Assembly (NCBI GenBank): GCA_013298565.1
Contig: JAAFIC010000012.1
Location: forward strand, 1-54,940
Source of the DNA: Alphaproteobacteria bacterium
GTDB taxonomy: Bacteria > Pseudomonadota > Alphaproteobacteria > Elsterales > Elsteraceae
Reading direction: 5' to 3'
Length of the DNA: 54,940 bases
This document shows positions 1 to 8,059 of this stretch, piece by piece. A program made the position numbers and the translations under genes. The notes below the pieces were generated by a model, which ran no database searches, was not told the DNA's origin, and saw only the letters and a list, made by a program, of their open reading frames with translations. The first letter of the stretch is position 1. Every line of letters begins with the position of its first letter.

Positions 1-1
1 T

Positions 2-1534
2 GTGCTGTACCGGGGCGAACAACTCGCCCTGGTGGAATTCCTGCCGCTGGATGCCGAAAACTGGATCGTCTGCGGAAATGCGCTGCGGCTCGATTGGCTG
101 ACCGTCTGCCCGCCGGAGGGGAAAAATGTGAAGGTGCGCGGCGACACGCTCTTCGACGCACCGCAGGATCAATCAGAGGCCGAGTTTGAGAACGAGGGGG
201 GAGAGACGTATATTTGCGGGAATCCGCCTTATTTAGGGAGCCAATGGCGAAACGTCGAGCAACAAGCGGACATGGATGCCATCTTTTCAATAGAAACAAA
301 GAGCTATAAAGATTTGGACTATGTAGCAGCATGGTTCATGAAGGCGGCTCGATTTATAGAATTACAGCGAGGAGAGGTCGCATTTGTTGCCACAAAAACT
401 ATCTGCCAAGGCATTCAAGTTTCAATGTTATGGCCACATATCTTAAAACGTGAAATTAAAATATCTTTTGCATACAGACCATTTACTTGGAATAATCTAG
501 CAAAACTTAATGCTGGTGTGACGTGCGTTGTGGTCGGCGTGTCGAAAACACCTCCCCTTGATCGAAAAATATTTGATGACAATTCGATAAAATTAGCGAA
601 AAATATTGGCCCGTATCTTCTCGATATGTCGAATATTATAATCTCAAAATCTGCGGTCGCCTTAAATGGTCTCCCCAAGATGGATTATGGTAATAAACCA
701 TCGGATGGCGGGCATCTTATATTTGAAGAGATTAAGGATGTTAAGGAATTATGCTCATCTCATCGAGGGGCTGAGAAATTCTTAAAAAAATATGTAGGAT
801 CATTTGAGTTTATTAGGTCTACATTTCGTCATTGCCTCTGGATTGAGGAACAAAGTCGGGATGAAGCTTTTACGATTCCAGAGATAAGAAATCGCATTGA
901 TCGAGTTTTCGAAGTTAGATCATCAAGTAAAGGAAAGCAGTCCAACGAAGGGGCGCGATCCCCTCACCGCTTCGTGTATGCTCCGCACCGTGATGGGACG
1001 TCTCTTATAGTTCCACGGGTCTCCTCAGAAAACAGACCTTATCTTCCCTGTGGATTTCTTAATGAGGATAGTATTATTGCCGATACTGCGGCTGCTGTTT
1101 ACAACGCTCCAATTTGGTTGTTAGGTGTTTTGGCTAGTAGACTCCATCAACAATGGATCGCTAACGTTTGCGTTCGTTTGAGGACAGACTATAGATACTC
1201 AAACACGTTAGGATATAACACCTTCCCAGTCCCCAGCCTTACCGAGAATAACAAGGCCGATCTCACCCGCTGCGCCGAGGATATCCTGTTGGCGCGGGAG
1301 GCGCATTTTCCCGCCACCATTGCCGATCTCTATGATCCCGAGGCCATGCCCGAAAACCTGCGCGCGGCCCATGACCGGAACGATGAGGTGCTGGAGCGCA
1401 TCTACATCGGGCGGCGGTTCAAGAATGATACCGAACGGCTGGAAAAACTGTTTGAACTCTATACGAAAATGACCGTCGGGGCGGGCACGGCGAAACCGCG
1501 CCGACCGAAAGCGGCGGGCAGGGTGAGCGTCTGA
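2..1534 (+). CDS. MmeI/YeeA-like N6-adenine DNA methyltransferase, C-terminal part
   Basis: The frame is open to the left window edge, so about 510 C-terminal residues of a longer protein are seen. The catalytic NPPY motif of amino-methyltransferases is at residues 74-77. It is followed by a target-recognition region ending near the motif YRYSNTLGYNTFPVP and a helical tail (EDILLAREAHFP ... RNDEVLERIYIGRRFKND), the layout of MmeI/YeeA-type class I SAM-dependent enzymes. The SAM-binding motif I and any N-terminal nuclease lie outside the window, so it is unknown whether this is a stand-alone modification enzyme or a type IIG/IIL enzyme. Roughly 280-1230 is clearly AT-richer than both flanks, suggesting a swapped recognition domain. 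The stop codon overlaps the next start (TGATG), so the genes are translationally coupled. Confidence 0.85.
   Translation: MLYRGEQLALVEFLPLDAENWIVCGNALRLDWLTVCPPEGKNVKVRGDTLFDAPQDQSEAEFENEGGETYICGNPPYLGSQWRNVEQQADMDAIFSIETKSYKDLDYVAAWFMKAARFIELQRGEVAFVATKTICQGIQVSMLWPHILKREIKISFAYRPFTWNNLAKLNAGVTCVVVGVSKTPPLDRKIFDDNSIKLAKNIGPYLLDMSNIIISKSAVALNGLPKMDYGNKPSDGGHLIFEEIKDVKELCSSHRGAEKFLKKYVGSFEFIRSTFRHCLWIEEQSRDEAFTIPEIRNRIDRVFEVRSSSKGKQSNEGARSPHRFVYAPHRDGTSLIVPRVSSENRPYLPCGFLNEDSIIADTAAAVYNAPIWLLGVLASRLHQQWIANVCVRLRTDYRYSNTLGYNTFPVPSLTENNKADLTRCAEDILLAREAHFPATIADLYDPEAMPENLRAAHDRNDEVLERIYIGRRFKNDTERLEKLFELYTKMTVGAGTAKPRRPKAAGRVSV
1393..1471 (+). repeat. Direct repeat copy 1 (3' end of the methyltransferase gene)
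   Basis: This 79-base stretch recurs at 2633-2711. The first 60 bases are identical and only two mismatches are seen overall. It encodes the methyltransferase C-terminal helix (ERIYIGRRFKND...LYTKM). The second copy encodes most of the mini-ORF at 2544-2771. Confidence 0.95.
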
Positions 1535-2547
1535 TGGCGGGCGAGATCATTCTGTACACTACCGAAGACGGTTCTGCCGTCCTTCAACTGCGCGCGCACA
1601 AGGGCTCCGTTTGGCTAACGCAGGCGGAGATGGCCGAGCTTTTTCAGACGAGTGTTTCCAATATAAATAAGCATATCAAAGGGATAATCGCTGAGGGCGA
1701 ACAGCCCCCGGCAACTATTGAGCTTTACTCAAGAGTTCAAACCGAAGGACAGCGGACGATTGAACGGCAGGTGGCACATTATAGTCTGCCCATGATCCTT
1801 GCCGTCGGCTTTCGCGTTCGCAGCCCGCGTGGCGCGCAATTCCGGCGTTGGGCCGCCGCCACTCTGTCCGAGTATCTGGTCAAGGGTTTTGTCATGGATG
1901 ACGCCCGCTTGAAAGACCCGGAAGCCGATTATTTCGAGGAACTGTTGGCGCGAATCCGCGACATCCGATCTTCAGAAAAGCTCTTCTACAAGAAAATACT
2001 CGACGTTTACACCACAAGCGTGGATTACGATCCGAAGGCGGAAACCTCAAATCTGTTTTTTCAAACCGTGCAGAACAAAATGCACTGGGCCGCGCATGGC
2101 CATACTGCTGCCGAGATTGTGGTTGAGCGCGCGGATGCGAACAAGGATTACATGGGGTTGACCGCTTGGGCTGCCCAACCGAAAGGCGGACCACCGCGTA
2201 AAGCTGATGCCGTTATCGCTAAGAATTATCTGACCGGGGAAGAGCTTGAGACGCTGAACCGTATTGTCACGGCGTATTTAGAATTTGCTGAGGTGCAGGC
2301 GATGAACCGCAAGCCGATGACCATGCGCGACTGGATCGGTAAACTTGATGACTTTCTGCGCCTGAGCGACCGCGAGGTATTGAAGCACGCTGGGCGTGTT
2401 TCCGCCGAAGTGGCGACGCTGAAAAGCGGGCAGGAATTCGACCGCTGGCATCGCCGCGCAATCGAAGAACCGAGCGCGGTGGAACGACATTTTATCGAGG
2501 CAGTGGGCCGTGCTAAGACACTGGCGAAAGGCACAAAGAAGCAATGA
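1534..2547 (+). CDS. RhuM family protein
   Basis: This 337-residue protein matches the RhuM ('virulence protein RhuM') family. It has an N-terminal helix-turn-helix-like segment (VWLTQAEMAELFQTSVSNINKHI, residues about 27-49), a central Bro/KilA-like segment (LPMILAVGFRVRSPRGAQFRRWA) and a conserved C-terminal half (LFFQTVQNKMHWAAHGHTAAEI). RhuM genes are common passengers in restriction-modification and other defence islands; their biochemical role is not established. It starts inside the TGATG overlap with the methyltransferase and ends in an ATGA overlap with the next ORF, so it is part of the same transcript. It has no membrane segment or signal peptide. Its even, GC-rich composition differs from the AT-rich middle of the gene before it. 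Confidence 0.85.
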   Translation: MAGEIILYTTEDGSAVLQLRAHKGSVWLTQAEMAELFQTSVSNINKHIKGIIAEGEQPPATIELYSRVQTEGQRTIERQVAHYSLPMILAVGFRVRSPRGAQFRRWAAATLSEYLVKGFVMDDARLKDPEADYFEELLARIRDIRSSEKLFYKKILDVYTTSVDYDPKAETSNLFFQTVQNKMHWAAHGHTAAEIVVERADANKDYMGLTAWAAQPKGGPPRKADAVIAKNYLTGEELETLNRIVTAYLEFAEVQAMNRKPMTMRDWIGKLDDFLRLSDREVLKHAGRVSAEVATLKSGQEFDRWHRRAIEEPSAVERHFIEAVGRAKTLAKGTKKQ

Positions 2548-2771
2548 CCCAGGTTGTGCTCATGATTTCGGTTTCCGACGCCCACAACGATTATCTAGCC
2601 AGGGCTACCGAATTGGGCGTGCGGCCAAAACAGGAGCGCATCTACATCGGGCGGCGGTTCAAGAATGATACCGAACGGCTGGAAAAACTGTTCGATCTCT
2701 ATACGAAAATGGCGGCGGCGGCAGGCAGCGTAAAATCTGCGCCGAAATCCCGCCGAGGTGGGAGCGCGTGA
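2544..2771 (+). CDS. Chimeric mini-ORF: helicase-like N-terminus joined to a methyltransferase C-terminus
   Basis: This 75-residue ORF overlaps its neighbours at both ends (ATGA with RhuM, GTGA with the DUF1016 gene). Residues about 32-56 repeat the methyltransferase C-terminus almost exactly (direct repeat 1393-1471 / 2633-2711). Residues about 8-31 (ISVSDA...ATELGVRPKQE) resemble the start of the downstream helicase (VSVSYA...ANELGMRPMQE), and 11 bases are identical there (2566-2576 and 3845-3855). It is therefore most likely a recombination scar that joined pieces of two operon genes. It still has an open frame and coupled start and stop, so it may be translated, but no catalytic domain fits in it. 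Calling it a pseudogene would be equally reasonable. Confidence 0.6.
   Translation: MTQVVLMISVSDAHNDYLARATELGVRPKQERIYIGRRFKNDTERLEKLFDLYTKMAAAAGSVKSAPKSRRGGSA
2633..2711 (+). repeat. Direct repeat copy 2 (inside the mini-ORF)
   Basis: Second copy of the 79-base repeat at 1393-1471. The mismatches are at the codons for Phe/Phe (ttt to ttc) and Glu/Asp (gaa to gat), so the reading frame is kept. Confidence 0.95.
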
Positions 2772-3811
2772 GCGATAGCCCCGTCAGCCTCACCCTGCCC
2801 CCTGCGGGCTATGCCGACTGGCTGGCCGATCTTAAAACCCGCATTCATACGGCCCAGCAGCGGGCCACTTTGGCGGTTAACCGCGAGTTGGTGTTGCTGT
2901 ACTGGCACATCGGGCGGGATATTCTGACGCGGCAGGCGGACCAGGGGTGGGGTGCCAAGGTTATTGAGCGGCTGGCGCAGGATTTGCGGTCGGCCTTCCC
3001 GGAGATGAAGGGGTTTTCCCGCGCGAATCTGATGTACATGCGCGCATTTGCCCAAGCTTGGCCGGATGCTGACACTGTCCAACAGGCTGTTGGACAATTG
3101 CCTTGGGGCCATAACCTCGTGTTGTTGACCCGCCTAAAAGACCCGCTGCAACGCTTGGCCTACGCCCAAAGCGCCCTGGCCCATGGCTGGTCGCGCAATG
3201 TTCTGAATATCCATATCGAGACCCGCCTGCTGGAGCGCACGGGCACCGCGACTACCAATTTTGACGCGCGCTTGCCCAAACCTTATTCCGATTTGGCGCG
3301 CGAGTCTTTGAAAGACCCCTACCGCTTCGATTTTCTCGGCCTGACAGAAGAAGCGCAGGAGCGTGAGATCGAAACCGCGCTGGTGCGGCATGTGACCGAC
3401 TTTCTGCTGAAACTCGGCGCGGGCTTCGCCTTTGTCGGGCGGCAAGTGCTGCTAGAGGTAGGGGGTGAAGATTTTTTCATCGGCCTGCTTTTCTATCACC
3501 TCAAGCTGCGCTGTTATGTGGTGATCGAACTCAAGGGTGGCCCGTTCAAGCCTGAGCATCTAGGCCAATTGGGCTTCTACCTGACGGCGGTAGATCGCCA
3601 AATGAAAGCCGAACACGATAGCCCCACCATCGGTCTGCTCCTCTGCAAAAGCCGAAACAAAGTGGTGGCGGAATATGCGTTGGGCGACAAATCCCAGCCG
3701 ATGGGGATTGCCGAATATAAGCTAGCTCAATCCCTGCCTGCCGAATTTGAAACCAGCCTGCCTAGCATTGAACAAATCGAGCGTGAATTAACGAAGGATG
3801 ATGAGCCATGA
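2768..3811 (+). CDS. DUF1016 / YhcG-type PD-(D/E)XK nuclease family protein
   Basis: This 347-residue protein has the two-part DUF1016 layout. The N-terminal helical domain contains LVLLYWHIGRDIL (about 41-53) and GFSRANLMYMRAF; the C-terminal domain has the YhcG nuclease fold signature LLFYHLKLRCYVVIELK (about 240-256). The usual catalytic core is a conserved Asp in FYIDLLFYH followed by E-x-K. Here E254 and K256 are present, but the Asp position is Gly239 (codon GGC at 3482-3484, one base from GAC), so the nuclease may be inactive. Asp235 might substitute. The gene starts with GTG in a GTGA overlap with the mini-ORF and ends in ATGA with the helicase. YhcG proteins often travel with restriction-modification genes. 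Confidence 0.88.
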   Translation: MSDSPVSLTLPPAGYADWLADLKTRIHTAQQRATLAVNRELVLLYWHIGRDILTRQADQGWGAKVIERLAQDLRSAFPEMKGFSRANLMYMRAFAQAWPDADTVQQAVGQLPWGHNLVLLTRLKDPLQRLAYAQSALAHGWSRNVLNIHIETRLLERTGTATTNFDARLPKPYSDLARESLKDPYRFDFLGLTEEAQEREIETALVRHVTDFLLKLGAGFAFVGRQVLLEVGGEDFFIGLLFYHLKLRCYVVIELKGGPFKPEHLGQLGFYLTAVDRQMKAEHDSPTIGLLLCKSRNKVVAEYALGDKSQPMGIAEYKLAQSLPAEFETSLPSIEQIERELTKDDEP

Positions 3812-5871
3812 CCGGTTTGGCCGATAAGGGCGCAATTCCCACCGTTTCGGTTTCCTACGCCCGCACCGGGCGTTCGACCAAGGCCAACGAACTTGGGATG
3901 CGCCCCATGCAGGAGCAAGCCTATGGTCGGCGGGGCGAGCAATATCTGCTGATTAAATCGCCCCCGGCCTCGGGTAAAAGCCGCGCCTTGATGTTCATTG
4001 CTCTCGATAAGCTGCACCATCAGGGGCTGAAGCAGGCGATTATCGTTGTGCCCGAACAATCCATCGGCGCGAGCTTTGCCGATGAACCCCTTACCGAGTA
4101 CGGGTTTTGGGCGGATTGGACCGTGGTACCCAAGTGGAACCTCTGCAACGCCCCCGGCACCGATGGCGGCAAGGTGAATGCAGTGGGGGCTTTTTTGGCG
4201 AGTGAGGACCGCATATTGGTCTGCACCCACGCCAGCTTCCGCTTTGCCGTGGATCGCTTCGGCCTTGACGCCTTCGATGGTCGGCTGATCGCCGTGGATG
4301 AATTCCACCATGTTTCCGCCAATCCCGATAACAAGCTCGGCGCGCACTTGGGGGGCTTCATCGCCCGCGACAAGATTCACCTTGTGGCCATGACCGGTTC
4401 TTACTTCCGGGGCGATGCCGTGGCCGTGCTGACCCCGCAGGATGAGGCAAAATTCGATACCATCACCTATACGTACTACCAGCAATTGAACGGGTACGAG
4501 CATCTGAAGGCGCTCGATATCGGCTATTTCTTTTATGCGGGTTCCTATACCGATGAAATTCTGGCGGTTCTGGACCCGGACCGGAAGACGATCCTCCACA
4601 TCCCCAGCGTCAATTCCCGCGAAAGCACGAAGGATAAGATCCGCGAGGTGGAGCATATTCTGCACGCTTTGGGAACATGGGAAGGCACCGATCCCGCGAC
4701 CGGCTTCTACTGCGTTAAAACCCCGGCGGGCCGCGTGCTGCGGATCGCCGATCTGGTGGATGATAGCGACCCCCCGCGCCGGGCGCGGGTTCTGGCGGCT
4801 CTAAAAGACCCGGCGCAGAAGCACAACCGCGACCATGTGGATATCATCATCGCCCTTGGCATGGCGAAGGAAGGCTTCGATTGGATCTGGTGCGAACACG
4901 CGCTAACCATCGGCTACCGCTCTAGCCTGACGGAAATCGTGCAGATTATTGGCCGCGCAACGCGCGATGCGCCGGGAAAGCCCCGGACGAAGTTTACCAA
5001 TCTCATCGCCGAGCCGGATGCCACCGAACAGGCGGTGGTGGAAGCGGTCAACGACATGCTGAAAGCCATCGCCGCCAGCCTGTTGATGGAGCAAGTCATC
5101 AACCCCCGCTGCGAGTTTACCCCCAAGCGCGCCGACAACGGCCCCACGCCGGGGTTCGACTATGGCGACGAGGGGTATGATCCCCACCGCTGTAATATTG
5201 GGTTCAACGAGGAAAGCGGAACCTATCAGATCGAAATCAAGGGGCTTGCTGAACCCAAGAGCGAGGCGGCACAACGGATTTGCCGCGAGGATCTGAACGA
5301 GGTGATCGCGGCCTTCGTGCAGGATAAACCTTCGTTGGAACGCGGCCTGTTCGATGAAGAATTGGTTCCGGTAGAGCTAACACAACTCCGTCTCGGCAAA
5401 ATTATCCGCGACCGCTACCCGGAGTTGGACGAAGCCGATCAGGAAGCGGTGCGGCAGCACGCCATCGCTGCGCTCACCCTCACGCAAAAAGCCAAGGGGG
5501 CCGCTCTTGGCGAGGAAGATAGCGAGGTTGCAACCGGGAACACCGCTTTCATCGACGGTGTGCGGCGGTTTGTGAATGTCCGCGATCTGGATATCGACCT
5601 GATCGACAGTATCAACCCCTTCGGCGCGGCCTATGCCATTCTCTCGAAGGCGATGGATGCCGCGCGCCTCGCTCAGATCGAAGCGGTGATCGCCGCCAAG
5701 CACACGTCAATCACGCCGGAGGATGCTAAAGCCTGGGCAAAGCGCGCTGTACAGTTCAAGAAAGAGCGTGGACGCCTGCCCGCACCGACATCGGCCAATC
5801 CCTACGAACGGCTGATGGCAGAAGGGGCCGCCGCCTTCGTGCGCTTTAAGGATGACGGACGCTATGAGTGA
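3808..5871 (+). CDS. DEAD/DEAH-box superfamily 2 helicase
   Basis: This 687-residue protein carries SF2 helicase motifs in order: Walker A-like PPASGKS (about 52-58), DEFHH (164-168) as the DExH box, TGS (196-198) as motif III, and QIIGRATR (379-386) as motif VI. The C-terminal ~270 residues match no domain I recognise. It probably translocates on DNA using ATP and supplies the motor for the nuclease and methyltransferase encoded in the same operon. It starts in an ATGA overlap with the DUF1016 gene and its 3' end overlaps the GIY-YIG gene, which suggests a stoichiometric complex. The N-terminal ~30 residues resemble the start of the mini-ORF at 2544. Confidence 0.88.
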   Translation: MTGLADKGAIPTVSVSYARTGRSTKANELGMRPMQEQAYGRRGEQYLLIKSPPASGKSRALMFIALDKLHHQGLKQAIIVVPEQSIGASFADEPLTEYGFWADWTVVPKWNLCNAPGTDGGKVNAVGAFLASEDRILVCTHASFRFAVDRFGLDAFDGRLIAVDEFHHVSANPDNKLGAHLGGFIARDKIHLVAMTGSYFRGDAVAVLTPQDEAKFDTITYTYYQQLNGYEHLKALDIGYFFYAGSYTDEILAVLDPDRKTILHIPSVNSRESTKDKIREVEHILHALGTWEGTDPATGFYCVKTPAGRVLRIADLVDDSDPPRRARVLAALKDPAQKHNRDHVDIIIALGMAKEGFDWIWCEHALTIGYRSSLTEIVQIIGRATRDAPGKPRTKFTNLIAEPDATEQAVVEAVNDMLKAIAASLLMEQVINPRCEFTPKRADNGPTPGFDYGDEGYDPHRCNIGFNEESGTYQIEIKGLAEPKSEAAQRICREDLNEVIAAFVQDKPSLERGLFDEELVPVELTQLRLGKIIRDRYPELDEADQEAVRQHAIAALTLTQKAKGAALGEEDSEVATGNTAFIDGVRRFVNVRDLDIDLIDSINPFGAAYAILSKAMDAARLAQIEAVIAAKHTSITPEDAKAWAKRAVQFKKERGRLPAPTSANPYERLMAEGAAAFVRFKDDGRYE

Positions 5872-7042
5872 GGATGATCTCGACGATCTGCGCGCCGAAC
5901 TGAGCGACTATGCCGCGCCGCAGAAGCAAGGGGGCCGAACAGCGCGGGAAGAGCGGATCATCGCCGGATTCGAGGAAATCCAGCGCTTCGTCGATGACCA
6001 TAGCCGCGTGCCGCAGTATGGGGACGACTGCGATATTTTCGAGCGGCTTTACGCCGTTCGCCTCGACCGGATTCGCGCTCAAGCCGATTGTCGCACCCTG
6101 CTGGAACCCCTGGATCATCAAGGCTTGCTGACCGCATCCGAGGTGAATTCCTCCGATGATACGCTCAGTGATGATGAACTTCTGGCGGAATTAGGGGGGC
6201 TGAAGGGCGCGGCGGAGAGCGTAACCACCCTGCGCCACGTTCGCTCCGGCGCCGAAAAGCGTGCCGCCGAGGATGTCGCGGCCCGCACCGCCTGCGCGGA
6301 CTTCGACCGTTTCGCCCCGTTGTTTCGGCAGGTTCAAGCCGATCTCGAAGCGGGCCTTCGGTCCGCCCGTCCTTTCGAGTTGAAATCGGAAATCGAAACC
6401 GGGCGGTTCTTCATCGTCGGTGGACAGAAGGCTTATGTGGCCGAAAAAGGGGAAGAATTCACCAATGCGAACGGGCAGCGCGAGGCGCGCCTGCGGGTGA
6501 TCTTCGATAACGGCACAGAGAGCAACCTGCTCATGCGCTCGCTGCAACGGGCCTTGAACGATGATCGGGCGGGACGCCGAATTTCAGACCCCGAAGCAGG
6601 ACCGCTCTTCGCCGGGGTCCGCGCGGAAGGCGACGTGCCAAGCGGCATTGTCTACGTTCTACGCAGTAAGTCCGACCATCCGGTTGTGGCCCAAAACCGC
6701 GACCTTATTCACAAAATCGGCGTCACCACCGAGAGTGTGGAGCGGCGTGTCGCCGGGGCGAACCTCCAGCCCACCTTTCTCATGGCGAGTGTCGAGGTGG
6801 TCGCGAGCTATACCCTCTACCACATCCACCGCAACAAGCTGGAAGCGCTGATTCACCGTGTTTTCGCTTCGGCGCGGCTGGAAATAGAAATTCCCGACCG
6901 GTTTGGACGTCTCGTTGCTCCAGAGGAATGGTTCCTCGTTCCGCTGTTCGTCATTGATGAAGCCGTCGAACGGATCAAAGATGGCACGATCACCAATTAC
7001 ATCTACGACCCAAGCCTAGCGCGGCTAGAGCGTCTTGCGTAA
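5864..7042 (+). CDS. GIY-YIG nuclease family protein (T5orf172/Mug113-like)
   Basis: This protein has 392 residues from ATG 5864. That start is preferred over ATG 5852 because AAGGA (5848-5852) lies 11 bases before it. The C-terminal ~130 residues form a GIY-YIG-type domain: GIVYVLR (about 261-267), HKIGVT, an Arg pair (ERRV) and the metal-binding Glu in NKLEALIH, ending with EEWF. The N-terminal region (REERIIAGFEEIQRFVDDH, VPQYGDD.DIFERLYAVRLDR) is of a type I recall next to helicases of this kind. It is predicted to cut or nick DNA. The last codons and the TAA stop (7040-7042) lie inside the left arm of the intergenic repeat at 7026-7326, so the repeat appears to have replaced the native C-terminus. 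Confidence 0.85.
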   Translation: MSEDDLDDLRAELSDYAAPQKQGGRTAREERIIAGFEEIQRFVDDHSRVPQYGDDCDIFERLYAVRLDRIRAQADCRTLLEPLDHQGLLTASEVNSSDDTLSDDELLAELGGLKGAAESVTTLRHVRSGAEKRAAEDVAARTACADFDRFAPLFRQVQADLEAGLRSARPFELKSEIETGRFFIVGGQKAYVAEKGEEFTNANGQREARLRVIFDNGTESNLLMRSLQRALNDDRAGRRISDPEAGPLFAGVRAEGDVPSGIVYVLRSKSDHPVVAQNRDLIHKIGVTTESVERRVAGANLQPTFLMASVEVVASYTLYHIHRNKLEALIHRVFASARLEIEIPDRFGRLVAPEEWFLVPLFVIDEAVERIKDGTITNYIYDPSLARLERLA

Positions 7043-7326
7043 AGGTTGACGCAAAACGCTCTCGCTTTCTTTTAGCCCTCGCCGGGCGGGCGCATCCGCG
7101 CCCTTGGCCGCCGCCTCAATGGCGGCTTTTAGAGCATCGTGCGTCAATTATGACTCACGATGCTCTCGCTTTCTTTTAGCCCTCGCCGCCCGGTGCGTTT
7201 GACGCGCCAAGCGCATCGCCGGGCGCATCCGCGCCCTTGGCCGCCGCCTCACCCGACACGCTTGGCGTGTCAAACACGCCTGATGCGGCTTATAGAGCCG
7301 CGCCAGAGTTAAGGCGCGCGGCTCTA
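7026..7326. repeat. Mosaic intergenic hairpin repeat, copy 1 (301 bp, composite)
   Basis: This element runs from TAGAGC to GCTCTA. It contains three hairpins (7027-7062, 7131-7166 and about 7294-7325), each starting AGAGC and ending GCTCT. They are separated by two versions of a spacer that begins CGCTTTCTTTTAGCCCTCGCC and contains the perfect hairpin GGGCGCATCCGCGCCC. The first spacer ends in GCCGCC-(8 nt)-GGCGGC-TTTT, a terminator-like structure. Related copies are at 29255, 36249, 37326 and 38185. The layout resembles RIME-type mosaic elements of alphaproteobacteria. Confidence 0.9.
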
Positions 7327-7520
7327 GCTTGCGTTGGGCGCGGGACACCATCTGGGTGAGGGTAAGGCCGATATCGACCGCCTTCGCCACCAATTCCGCC
7401 ATGAGCGCCGTCAGGCGGTGTTGATCGTGTGCGGGGTCTTCCGATGGAACGAATATGGCGTTCTTGCTCAAGAGGCGCTTCCGCCGCGAGCCGATAGGCT
7501 TCCTGGAGTTCGACCGCGCC
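7327..7520 (-). pseudogene. Decayed gene fragment cut by the repeat
   Basis: On the minus strand, 7327 to about 7430 reads HRLTALMAELVAKAVDIGL and then TLTQMVSRAQRK, which looks like real coding sequence. Upstream, another frame reads VELQEAYRLAAEAPLEQE, also coding-like, so a frameshift seems to separate two parts of one old gene. The frame then runs straight into the repeat at 7326, where the residues become repeat-derived. I do not recognise the family. From about 7560 to 7658 the sequence is AT-rich and I see no gene in it. Confidence 0.4.
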
Positions 7521-7658
7521 GAGGTATCAGCGGACCGGAGGTGCCGGGCGGTCTACCTCACGCTTTCGGGGATTTCTCGACTATTTTACCGATCCAATTT
7601 TCCGGCCTGAAAATCAAAAAATCAAATAAAACTACTGTGTCAAGAACTTAAGGGAAAG

Positions 7659-7734
7659 TGGTGCCCAGAGCCGGGATCGAACCAGCGACACTGCGATTTT
7701 CAGTCGCATGCTCTACCAACTGAGCTATCTGGGC
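7659..7734 (-). tRNA. tRNA-Phe (GAA)
   Basis: A complete 76-base cloverleaf on the minus strand. The 7-bp acceptor stem GCCCAGA/TCTGGGC is 7734-7728 with 7669-7663; the D arm is GCTC...GAGC, the anticodon loop CTGAAAA (GAA at 7701-7699), and the T arm GCTGG-TTCGATC-CCGGC. Discriminator A and CCA are encoded (CCA at 7661-7659). Its 3' end points toward the defence-like operon. Confidence 0.97.
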
Positions 7735-7837
7735 ATTCATTTGAACGAACGCCGTTTGAACGAAAACTCGTATAGCCGAGCCACCGGGGGCCTGTCTAGG
7801 AGTTTTATCTTTGCACTCCTGCCACCGCTATAGAGAG

Positions 7838-8059
7838 CTAATCCTCATCGCGCGGCGGCATCGTTTGGCTGAAGGCTTCTGCCGCCTCATCCTCTTCCAA
7901 CGGTTGCCCCGGAACCCGGTAAGATTCGGTCAACCAGCGCCCCAAATCAAGCTGTTGGCAGCGTTCCGAGCAAAAGGGGCGCACGCGCGGGGCGCTGGCG
8001 CGATTGCAGATTGGGCAGCCGCCGCCCACGCGCACAGCGATAGGCTCGAAAACGGTCAT
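7838..8059 (-). CDS. yacG: DNA gyrase inhibitor YacG
   Basis: This 73-residue protein has the YacG zinc-finger pattern CPIC near residues 16-19 and CSERC near 30-34, followed by [15 protein letters not shown], the usual conserved stretch. YacG binds zinc and inhibits DNA gyrase by contacting GyrB. The acidic C-terminal tail is typical of alphaproteobacterial versions. Its ATG overlaps the stop of the ribonuclease E/G-like gene upstream (ATGA), so the two are coupled in a maf-rng-yacG operon. The opposite strand carries a longer open frame here, which is a shadow. Confidence 0.93.
   Translation of the reverse strand: MTVFEPIAVRVGGGCPICNRASAPRVRPFCSERCQQLDLGRWLTESYRVPGQPLEEDEAAEAFSQTMPPRDED

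Noticed and set aside
3727-4665. 312-codon open frame antisense to the helicase gene
   Set aside because: The helicase motifs on the plus strand are clear and collinear; the other strand has no domain and no ribosome-binding site.
7026-7326. CRISPR array
   Set aside because: The repeats are palindromic mosaics of unequal length, with no regular spacers and no cas genes nearby.
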